From the NCBI GenBank assembly GCA_035558955.1, contig DATMBX010000030.1, forward strand, positions 1-5,132: DNA of 5,132 nucleotides. The letters run 5' to 3'. The stretch comes from DASVDE01 sp035558955. Lineage in GTDB: Bacteria; Actinomycetota; Thermoleophilia; Solirubrobacterales; 70-9. The notes under the pieces are model-generated. The model did not search any database, had not been told where the DNA came from, and saw only the letters and a list, made by a program, of their open reading frames with translations. Of this stretch, positions 1 through 5,132 are shown piece after piece (position 1 is the first letter of the stretch; every line of letters starts with the position of its first letter). The translations under genes were made by a program, and so were the position numbers.

Positions 1-1010
1 ACCGAGAACCAGTAGATCCGCTTGATCCGCCATTTCGCCTGATTGCGCTTGATCAAGCCGAAGGCACCCTGAAGCTGCTTCTTTTGACCGCTAATGCCTT
101 TGGCGAATGAGTTGTTGAGTCTGGGACGCTGGGAGCTCCAGCTGAGCTCGGTGATCCAGATCGCCTTGCCCGGGTCATGGTTGGCTCTCAGCACCTGGCG
201 GGCTTCCTCGATGTCACCCGTCAGGTCCTGGTACTTGCCCGTATATGGGTGCAGGCCGACGCCGATGAACTTCCGCTTGACGCCCGGCGTCGATCTGTAC
301 ATCCGGTTGAGGAAATCGGTGGCGAAGTAGGCCTGCGGGGGCTTGCGCTTGAGGGTCGCCTCGAAAGGCTCGGTGAACAGCCCGCCGAGCACGATCTTCG
401 CCGTCGGGTCGACACTGCGCAGCGCCGCGTAGGAAATGTTCACCAGCTGCCCGAACTCGACCGGGTTTGGCCGGACGACGAAGTACTTGAAGTTTGCCTC
501 GTTCCATATCTGCCAGGTGCGGATCGGCCGCGGCGGGACGGCGGGGTTCTCGGCCCAGAAACTGCCGTTTGGCCCGTAGCGGGCGACCGCCTGGACGAGG
601 AAGGCCGACCAAGCGGCGCGCTGGGTGCCGGTCCTCACCGGCAGCGTCTTCGGCGCATAAACAGAGCCGCCCGAGCCGGGCACCGGCACGCTGGTCACCG
701 CCCATGACGGGGCACCCATCACGAACGGCAATACGTCGATCCCGGCAGTCGCCGCGCCGGCAACCAATGGGTCCACGGTCGACCAGTTGAGAGCCCCGCC
801 CTTGACCGGCTCGACCGAGCCCCAGGAGATTGGAATTCGGGTGCTGTCGACCCCGCCCCGCTTCAGCCTCTGGAACTGCTCGGCGCTTGGAGTCGCCTGG
901 GGGACGATGCCCCAAAAGTTGGCGGGGACAGCCTGGGCAGCCGACGCGAAAGCCATCGAAATCACCGCCGCAACCAGGAGGATAGCCGTCGAGGCACGCA
1001 ACTTCCCCAT
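1..1010 (-). CDS. Secreted clan GH-A glycoside hydrolase, GH39/PslG-like (C-terminus cut by window edge)
   Basis: Translating the minus strand from the ATG at 1010 gives 336 residues with no stop before the left edge. Residues 1-27 form a signal peptide (basic start MGKLR, hydrophobic core, AQA cleavage site before V28). The mature part starts like a (beta/alpha)8 barrel (ANFWGIVPQ, then TRIPISWGSVEP at 57-68). WNEAN has Glu171, the expected acid/base, preceded by Trp169-Asn170. LHPY at 253-256 is a typical barrel motif. WITELSWSS has Glu288, the expected nucleophile, after strand 7. The 117-residue gap between the two glutamates fits GH39 and PslG-type enzymes. By family knowledge these are retaining glycosidases acting on extracellular polysaccharide; the substrate here is unknown. 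The expected WNEPN has Ala for Pro. It follows the anchored protein after 27 bp, so the two are probably co-transcribed. An in-frame ATG at 1034 would add MSRTGRGA but lacks a ribosome site. GH5 or another GH-A family is the main alternative. Confidence 0.87.
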   Translation of the reverse strand, partial: MGKLRASTAILLVAAVISMAFASAAQAVPANFWGIVPQATPSAEQFQRLKRGGVDSTRIPISWGSVEPVKGGALNWSTVDPLVAGAATAGIDVLPFVMGAPSWAVTSVPVPGSGGSVYAPKTLPVRTGTQRAAWSAFLVQAVARYGPNGSFWAENPAVPPRPIRTWQIWNEANFKYFVVRPNPVEFGQLVNISYAALRSVDPTAKIVLGGLFTEPFEATLKRKPPQAYFATDFLNRMYRSTPGVKRKFIGVGLHPYTGKYQDLTGDIEEARQVLRANHDPGKAIWITELSWSSQRPRLNNSFAKGISGQKKQLQGAFGLIKRNQAKWRIKRIYWFS

Positions 1011-1016
1011 CGCTCC

Positions 1017-1021
1017 CCTCC
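1017..1021 (-). promoter_or_regulatory. Shine-Dalgarno site of the glycoside hydrolase
   Basis: Read on the minus strand, the bases just before the ATG at 1010 are GGGGAGGGGAGCG. GGAGG at 1021-1017 sits 6 nt before the start, which is near ideal. This decides for the start at 1010 over the in-frame ATG at 1034, which has no purine-rich stretch before it. Confidence 0.7.
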
Positions 1022-1037
1022 CCGTTCTCGACATGGG

Positions 1038-1595
1038 CTAGCCGGCCTTCGGCGAGACAGGGGCGCCGGGCTTGCTTTGGCGCTTGCCGCGCATCGTCAC
1101 CACGGCGGCGGAGATCGCCGCAAGGACCGCGACCGCGATCAGAATCGGGATGAGCGGCGAAGAGCCGTCATCGTCGGAAGAAGCCTGCGCGGCCGGGTGG
1201 CCAGTCTGCTGCACGGATCCCCCCTCCTTGCCTGGAGAGCCCGCACCTCGGCTACCCTGCCCGGTGCCGTCGTCGTTGCCCTTGGCCGCGACGCCGCCCG
1301 AGGATCGATCGCCCGATGAAGACCCTTCGGAAGAACCAGAATCCGTGGAGGCGGACTGCCCCGGCGCCGTGGCGCCGCCACCCGCGGTGGACGACTTCGC
1401 CGAGGAGCCATTCTGAGTCGTAGGTTGATTGCCGCCATAAGGATCCGGCGGGGCATCTGAGTACTGAACGCCACTCGAATCCGCTTGAGCAAAGACCGGG
1501 AAGCAAGCAAATGCCAGCAGAGCAAACACTGACAGGAGCCCGCAAAGCGAGCGGCCCGCATTTCGGGCAGGGAGAGAATGGCGCTTCCCGGACAT
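1038..1595 (-). CDS. Secreted Ser/Gly-rich low-complexity protein with C-terminal membrane anchor, function unknown
   Basis: 185 residues from the ATG at 1595 to TAG at 1040-1038. I recognise no catalytic domain. Residues 1-38 look like a signal peptide: basic stretch KRHSLPARNAGR, hydrophobic core LCGLLSVFALLAFA, and FAQA cleavage before Asp39. Cys31 follows AFA, but there is no Leu at -3, so a lipobox is unlikely. Residues 40-145 are disordered-looking and rich in Ser, Gly, Asp, Gln and Thr, with an opening QYSDAPPDPYGG segment. Residues 148-168 (PLIPILIAVAVLAAISAAVV) form a membrane helix followed by a basic tail, RGKRQSKPG. The layout mimics a sortase substrate, but no LPXTG precedes the helix, so a membrane-anchored surface stalk is the better reading. 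The ORF stays open upstream to 1826, but that extension overlaps the ligase and would bury the signal peptide. There is no good ribosome site before 1595. It probably shares a transcript with the hydrolase. Confidence 0.72.
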   Translation of the reverse strand: MSGKRHSLPARNAGRSLCGLLSVFALLAFACFPVFAQADSSGVQYSDAPPDPYGGNQPTTQNGSSAKSSTAGGGATAPGQSASTDSGSSEGSSSGDRSSGGVAAKGNDDGTGQGSRGAGSPGKEGGSVQQTGHPAAQASSDDDGSSPLIPILIAVAVLAAISAAVVTMRGKRQSKPGAPVSPKAG

Positions 1596-1616
1596 CCCGC
1601 GCAAGGTTAGACCAAT
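1511..1616. other. Divergent 5' junction between the anchored-protein gene and the ligase gene
   Basis: The two oppositely oriented genes meet here. If the ATG starts at 1511 (plus) and 1595 (minus) are both used, their coding parts overlap by 85 bp, and each promoter must lie inside the other gene. If the ligase starts at TTG 1616, 20 bp separate the genes. By my count, 21 of 36 codons from 1511 to 1618 end in G or C in the ligase frame, against 27 of 36 in the next 36 codons, so coding bias is weaker here. I could not identify a convincing -35/-10 pair on either strand. Confidence 0.4.
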
Positions 1617-3520
1617 TGGCGGCGCTACTCGCTCCAGTCGCCCTGATCCTCGGCCTGGCGCTCGCCGGAGGCGGCTTCGACGTGACTGGGCGCCACATTG
1701 CGGGTCTGGCCGTATGGCTGATTGTCGTGGGCTTGCTGGTGTTGGGCGCTGCTTCGGAGGCAAAGCTCGGTCGGCCTCTCTACTGGTCGGCTGGGCTACT
1801 CGGCGGTTTGGCGCTCTTGTCTGCACTGTCGTCCTTTTGGTCAGGGTCGATGGAGCTGAGCACGATCGAGGCCGATCGGATCCTCGTCTACCTCAGCTTC
1901 TTCCTTGCCGCGTTCCTCATCGCCCAAACCGACGAAAGGCGCCAACGTTTCGCTGAAGGTCTGGCGATTGCAATAACTCTTGTCGCGTTGCTGGGCCTGG
2001 CCAGCCGCCTGCTGCCCGACATTCTCAGCGCCGCCGACCCCGGCGGGCCGCGGCTGCGCTATCCCCTCGGCTACTGGAACGCAAACGGCGCGATGTGCGG
2101 GATGGCAGTCGGGATGCTGCTCTGGATGACGCGGCGCGCCGGCTGGGCCGCGCTGCGCTGGGCGTCGGTGGCGGCGCTGCCGGCTGTCCTGCTCACCCTC
2201 TACTTCACTTACTCGCGCGGGGGGCTGCTCTCGCTGGTGGTTGCCGTCCTCTGTCTACTGGTGCTCTCGGGAGACCGGCTGTGGCTGCTGGCGTCCCTCA
2301 CCATCGCCGCGCTTGCGACTCTTCCCGCGGTGCTCGCCGTCCAAGACCGGCGAGAACTGGCCGACAACCTTGGGGGCCAGGCGATGGCCGACCAGGGAGT
2401 CACCGTATTACTGATCCTGCTCGGTGGCATCGCAGTGACTCTGGGTGCTTTCGCGCTACTGCGACGACTGGAAGCCCGGAACGGGCGGCTGACCGGCAAA
2501 GCGCTGGAGATGTCGCGGGACCGTGGCCTGCTGCGATGGTTGGCGCTAGCCGCCGCTGTCGTGGCGGTGGGCGTGACCATCGCCGTAGGCGGACGGGCCT
2601 GGGATCAGTTCTCGAGCCCGGATCTCCAGTTCCCCGACCAACCGGAAAAGCACTTCGGCCAGCTGTCCGGCGCCGGTCGGCACGATTTCTGGCGGGTTTC
2701 GGTCGATGCCTCTGGAGAGCGGCCGCTTTTCGGCGGCGGGGCGGGCACATACGAGTTCTCGTGGGAAGAGGATCGCTCGATCAATCTTCCGGTGCACGAT
2801 GCCCATTCGCTCTATCTAGAGACATTCGCCGAGCTTGGCGTGGTCGGGGGCCTGGTGATGCTCGGCCTGGTGGGGAGTCTGCTGTGGTGGGGTTTCGCAT
2901 CGTGGCGCGCGGCTGACGGCGCCGCGCGGGAGCGCTACGCGGTTCTGGTCGCCGTGATGCTCGCCTTCGCCGTGGGGGCGGCATTCGATTGGTTCTGGGA
3001 GCTGGCCGGCCTCGGGGCGGTCTTCTTCCTCGCCGCGGGTGTCCTCATAGGTGTGAGGTGCGCACAGCTCACATCCGAGCAGGCAGAGGACTCAACGCTG
3101 GTGGACAACCGCCGCTATGGCCTCGCGATCGTGGGGCTGGCGACTGCTTGGATAGCTGCCGTGGCTCTCATTGGGCCGCTGCTGGTCGAGCGCGAGGTCG
3201 AGGCGAGCCAGGCCGCGGCAGCCCGCGGAGACATCGGCAGTGCGATCGACCGCGCCGAGAGCGCCCGCTCGATCGAGCCGTGGGCCGCGTCTCCCTACGT
3301 CCAGCTGGGACTCCTCGCAGAGCTTCAAGGGGACTATCCGACCGCGATCACCCACTTCACGCATGCGATCGAGCGCGAGGATCGCAACTGGCAGCTCTAC
3401 TACCTGCGCGCGCGAGTAGAGGGCGCCGCCGGCGACACGGCCGCGGCCGAAGCGGACCTCGACAAAGCCCGAGGGCTGAACCCAAGGGCACCGGAGCTCA
3501 AGGGCGGGGGCGGCCAATGA
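1511..3520 (+). CDS. O-antigen ligase/polymerase-like membrane protein (Wzy_C/WaaL type) with C-terminal TPR repeats
   Basis: 669 residues as drawn. I count about 15 hydrophobic helices, the first at about 37-56 and the last at about 537-558. Family landmarks are YPLGYWNANG (184-193), TYSRGG (233-238), and the large loop at about 361-445 with GRHDFWRVSVDA, LFGGGAGTYE and DAHSLYLETFAELG (His432). This is the pattern of the Wzy_C domain in O-antigen ligases and polymerases, which move undecaprenyl-linked glycans outside the membrane. Basic residues (RRQR 143-146, TRRAGW 207-212, RRLEAR and MSRDR between helices 10 and 11, RER 473-475) lie where the loops should be cytoplasmic, which puts the big loop outside. 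Residues about 563-662 hold three TPR-like units, the clearest being 595-628 (YVQLGLLAELQGDYPTAITHF at its core). The start is uncertain: ATG 1511 has a weak GGGAAG 7 nt upstream and overlaps the divergent gene by 85 bp; TTG 1616 (634 residues) has AAGG 9 nt upstream and avoids the overlap. It could act as polymerase, ligase or protein O-glycosyltransferase. Confidence 0.88.
   Translation: MPAEQTLTGARKASGPHFGQGENGASRTSRARLDQLAALLAPVALILGLALAGGGFDVTGRHIAGLAVWLIVVGLLVLGAASEAKLGRPLYWSAGLLGGLALLSALSSFWSGSMELSTIEADRILVYLSFFLAAFLIAQTDERRQRFAEGLAIAITLVALLGLASRLLPDILSAADPGGPRLRYPLGYWNANGAMCGMAVGMLLWMTRRAGWAALRWASVAALPAVLLTLYFTYSRGGLLSLVVAVLCLLVLSGDRLWLLASLTIAALATLPAVLAVQDRRELADNLGGQAMADQGVTVLLILLGGIAVTLGAFALLRRLEARNGRLTGKALEMSRDRGLLRWLALAAAVVAVGVTIAVGGRAWDQFSSPDLQFPDQPEKHFGQLSGAGRHDFWRVSVDASGERPLFGGGAGTYEFSWEEDRSINLPVHDAHSLYLETFAELGVVGGLVMLGLVGSLLWWGFASWRAADGAARERYAVLVAVMLAFAVGAAFDWFWELAGLGAVFFLAAGVLIGVRCAQLTSEQAEDSTLVDNRRYGLAIVGLATAWIAAVALIGPLLVEREVEASQAAAARGDIGSAIDRAESARSIEPWAASPYVQLGLLAELQGDYPTAITHFTHAIEREDRNWQLYYLRARVEGAAGDTAAAEADLDKARGLNPRAPELKGGGGQ
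3506..3520 (+). promoter_or_regulatory. Translational coupling site: GGGGG ribosome site and ATGA stop/start overlap
   Basis: The ligase stop TGA (3518-3520) overlaps the sugar-transferase start ATG (3517-3519) as ATGA. A G-run at 3506-3510 lies 6 nt before the ATG and can serve as the ribosome site. Such overlaps usually mean that ribosomes finishing the first gene restart on the second, keeping the two membrane proteins in step. The overlap itself is seen; the coupling is inferred. Confidence 0.7.
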
Positions 3521-4986
3521 CGCAGAAAACGCTGACCAAGCCAAGATCTGCCCAGGGCAACCAAGCGGTAACCGATCGCCTCGGCCTGGCCGGGCCGGAG
3601 GGCGCGCGTCGCCGCGGGGCGCTGCTGCGTCGCCTACTGGCGACAGGCGACTGGATCGCCCTGATGGCGGCGCTTTGCCTAACCACCGTCGCAACCTCGA
3701 CCACTGATGTCAGCACGCTTTTCTGGGCAATTTTGTTCAGCCCGGTCCTGCTCTTAGTGCTGAAGCTGCACGGCCTCTACGACAACGACCACCGGCGAAT
3801 CCGTCACAGCACCTTCGACGAGCTGTCGTCGCTGGTGTCGGCGTGTGTGCTGGGAACGTTGGCTCTAGACGGGCTGCTCGCCCTCAGCCCGGTCGGGCCG
3901 CTGTCGCCATTGAGCGCGATCCTTGTCGGGGCCGCGACGCTGTGTGGCTGCCTCGCGATGCGAGCCATTCTGCGCTTCTGGTGGCACCTGCTGACCGGGT
4001 TCGCGACCGGCATCGTGATCGGGCCGCGATCGGCAGCCGAGGTGATCGCGCGGCGAGTCGCCACCCATCCGGAAGCCCGCCTGGCGCTGATCGGCTACCT
4101 CATACCCGCAGAGGAAAGCGACGAGCCTGGCAAGGGCACACTCCCTTGCCTCGGCTCAAGCGCTGAGATCGCCCGCATAGCGCGTGAGTACGACGTGGAG
4201 CGCGTGGTCGTCACCGAGCAGGAGATGAGCGAGGAGGGAGTAGAGCGGCTGATCGAGGAGTGCAAGTCGGCGGGCCTGGGACTCACATTCCTGCCTCGGC
4301 ATCATGGCCTCCTCGGCCCGGGCATCGAGTTGAATCGCCTGGCCGAGCTACCGGTGCTTGACTTCCGCTTCTCCGATCCACCCCGCTCGACCATGACGCT
4401 GAAGCGCACGATGGATGTGCTCGTTTCTGGGACGATGCTGACGTTGCTCTCACCGGTCCTGCTCGGCGTCTCACTGTTGATCCTCGTCGACACCGGGCTC
4501 CCTGTGTTCTTTCGCCAAAGACGAGCAGGCAAAGACGGTGAGCCGTTCACGATGTTGAAGTTCCGCACGATGGTCGCCGACGCCGAGGAGCGGTTGGGCG
4601 AGTTCGTCGACCTGAAGAAGCTCGACGAGCCCGCCTTCAAGATCCCTGATGATCCGCGGGTGACCCGCGTGGGTCGGCTCCTGCGCCGCGCCAGCTTGGA
4701 CGAGCTACCGCAGTTGCTCAACGTGTTGAAAGGCGAAATGTCGCTGGTCGGGCCGCGTCCCGAGGAGGAGGCGGTCGTGGCGCTCTACGACGAGCGCCAG
4801 CGGGCGCGACTGGCGATCAAGCCAGGGCTTACCGGCCCGATGCAGGTCTACGGTCGGGGCGACCTAACCTTCGAAGAGCGGCTGGCACTCGAACGCGACT
4901 ATCTCGACAACCTCTCAGTCGCCGGCGACCTGGCAATCCTTCTGCGGACCCCTGGCGCAATCTTCCGCGGCGACGGCGCCTACTAG
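3517..4986 (+). CDS. Polyprenyl-phosphate sugar-1-phosphate transferase (exopolysaccharide initiating enzyme, Bac_transf family)
   Basis: 489 residues, the usual length for a long-form polyprenyl glycosylphosphotransferase. It joins a sugar-1-phosphate from a nucleotide sugar to undecaprenyl phosphate at the cytoplasmic membrane face, starting a repeat unit. Four N-terminal helices lie at about 44-61, 68-84, 104-122 and 132-150, with LHGLYDNDHRR (84-94) between the second and third. Residues about 160-285 form a Rossmann-like CoA-binding-type domain (GIVIGPRSAAEVI, then VERVVVT). The catalytic domain is 294-489: LKRTMD (295-300), re-entrant helix with Ser312-Pro313, LKFRTM (347-352) followed by acidic DAEE (355-358) where PglC-type enzymes carry catalytic acids, RVGRLLRRASLDELPQ (384-399), MSLVGPRP (408-415), and KPGLTGPMQVYGR (435-447). 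The usual Trp of the WQV motif is Met442. The start is fixed by the ATGA overlap; the same frame is open back to 2989, but that part lies antiphase over the ligase gene. The sugar donor cannot be read from sequence. Confidence 0.94.
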   Translation: MTQKTLTKPRSAQGNQAVTDRLGLAGPEGARRRGALLRRLLATGDWIALMAALCLTTVATSTTDVSTLFWAILFSPVLLLVLKLHGLYDNDHRRIRHSTFDELSSLVSACVLGTLALDGLLALSPVGPLSPLSAILVGAATLCGCLAMRAILRFWWHLLTGFATGIVIGPRSAAEVIARRVATHPEARLALIGYLIPAEESDEPGKGTLPCLGSSAEIARIAREYDVERVVVTEQEMSEEGVERLIEECKSAGLGLTFLPRHHGLLGPGIELNRLAELPVLDFRFSDPPRSTMTLKRTMDVLVSGTMLTLLSPVLLGVSLLILVDTGLPVFFRQRRAGKDGEPFTMLKFRTMVADAEERLGEFVDLKKLDEPAFKIPDDPRVTRVGRLLRRASLDELPQLLNVLKGEMSLVGPRPEEEAVVALYDERQRARLAIKPGLTGPMQVYGRGDLTFEERLALERDYLDNLSVAGDLAILLRTPGAIFRGDGAY

Positions 4987-5000
4987 GTAGAACTCGGGCG

Positions 5001-5132
5001 ATGAGCACTCTCGACCTCGAGGTCGTGATCGTCAGCCACGGCGCCGAGGCGCTGCTGCGGAGATGCTTGCGCTCGCTGGAGGCGCACCCGGCTACCGGGG
5101 AGATGGGGGTGACGGTGGTCGACAGCGGCAGC
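5001..5132 (+). CDS. Family 2 glycosyltransferase, N-terminal fragment (runs off window)
   Basis: The ATG at 5001 opens a frame of 44 codons to the right edge. The protein begins MSTLDLEVVIVSHG, continues with LLRRCLRSLEAHP, and ends VTVVDSGS. This is the start of a GT-A fold of family GT2: a first beta strand (VVIVSH), a helix with LxxCLxSL, then a second strand ending in VVD, whose Asp binds the nucleotide in known members. Family members often read VVDNxS here; this one has VVDSGS. The gene starts 14 bp after the sugar-transferase stop, so it is very likely in the same operon, adding a sugar to the lipid-linked unit. The ribosome site is weak (GGTAG at 4986-4990, 10 nt before the ATG). Donor and acceptor cannot be judged from this fragment, which lacks the DXD region. 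Confidence 0.85.
   Translation, partial: MSTLDLEVVIVSHGAEALLRRCLRSLEAHPATGEMGVTVVDSGS

Noticed and set aside
177..915. Long open frames on both strands (plus 177-707, minus 214-915)
   Set aside because: They overlie the glycoside hydrolase, whose minus-strand frame has a signal peptide and catalytic motifs. The others are Arg/Pro/Gly-rich, as expected of shadow frames in GC-rich DNA.
1072..1416. Plus-strand frame of 114 residues antisense to the anchored protein
   Set aside because: Pro/Glu/Ser-rich with no recognisable domain. The minus-strand frame has a signal peptide, a membrane helix and a fitting neighbour, so this is taken as its complement.
1475..1510. Lipoprotein signal at Cys31 of the anchored protein
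   Set aside because: The residues before Cys are LAFA, with Ala rather than Leu at -3, and a good FAQA type I cleavage site follows.
1470..1616. Possible promoters in the divergent junction, such as TTGAGC near 1484 and TAACCT read on the minus strand near 1604
   Set aside because: No -35/-10 pair had both acceptable sequence and spacing, so no promoter is claimed.
1596..1826. Upstream extension of the anchored protein to an ATG at 1826
   Set aside because: The extra 77 residues are Arg/Pro-rich, would precede and disable the signal peptide, and lie fully across the ligase gene.
2095..2916. Plus-strand 273-residue frame within the ligase
   Set aside because: Arg/Ala/Gly-rich shadow with no hydrophobic or domain pattern; the ligase frame shows clear helices and motifs here.
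2989..3516. Upstream extension of the sugar transferase
   Set aside because: This part is out of phase with the ligase's last helices and TPR region and reads as an Arg/Gly-rich shadow. The ATGA overlap and G-rich ribosome site at 3517 give a better start.

Overview
The window is GC-rich and densely coded. Base composition, protein style (Ala/Leu/Arg-rich, long shadow frames on the other strand) and gene order suggest a high-GC actinobacterium. Wording in the O-antigen-ligase-like and sugar-transferase proteins reminds me of Solirubrobacterales/Thermoleophilia, but that placement is inferred from memory and was not searched. The locus reads as part of an extracellular polysaccharide or cell-surface glycan cluster.

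Layout. Two genes on the minus strand occupy positions 1-1595. The upstream one is a small secreted Ser/Gly-rich protein with a C-terminal membrane anchor (1595 to 1038). After 27 bp comes a secreted clan GH-A glycoside hydrolase resembling GH39/PslG (1010 to the left edge, C-terminus missing). Three genes run on the plus strand from about 1511 to the right edge: an O-antigen ligase/polymerase-like membrane protein with C-terminal TPR repeats (1511-3520), a polyprenyl-phosphate sugar-1-phosphate transferase (3517-4986, overlapping its neighbour by ATGA), and the first 44 codons of a family 2 glycosyltransferase (5001 to the right edge).

How the parts fit. The sugar transferase would load the first sugar phosphate onto undecaprenyl phosphate, the family 2 glycosyltransferase would extend the unit, and the ligase-like protein would polymerise or transfer finished units outside the membrane. 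The divergent pair would supply a secreted hydrolase that trims the polymer and a surface-anchored protein of unknown role. No flippase, chain-length regulator or export gene is visible; these may lie outside the window.

The least ordinary points are the divergent 5' ends, which overlap by 85 bp if both ATG starts are right; a Shine-Dalgarno-like site and ATG at 1578 that is out of frame with the ligase; the predicted extracytoplasmic TPR tail on the ligase; and the unassigned anchored protein beside a PslG-like hydrolase. I see no RNA genes, mobile elements, CRISPR arrays, attachment sites or convincing terminators. No non-coding stretch exceeds 30 bases.
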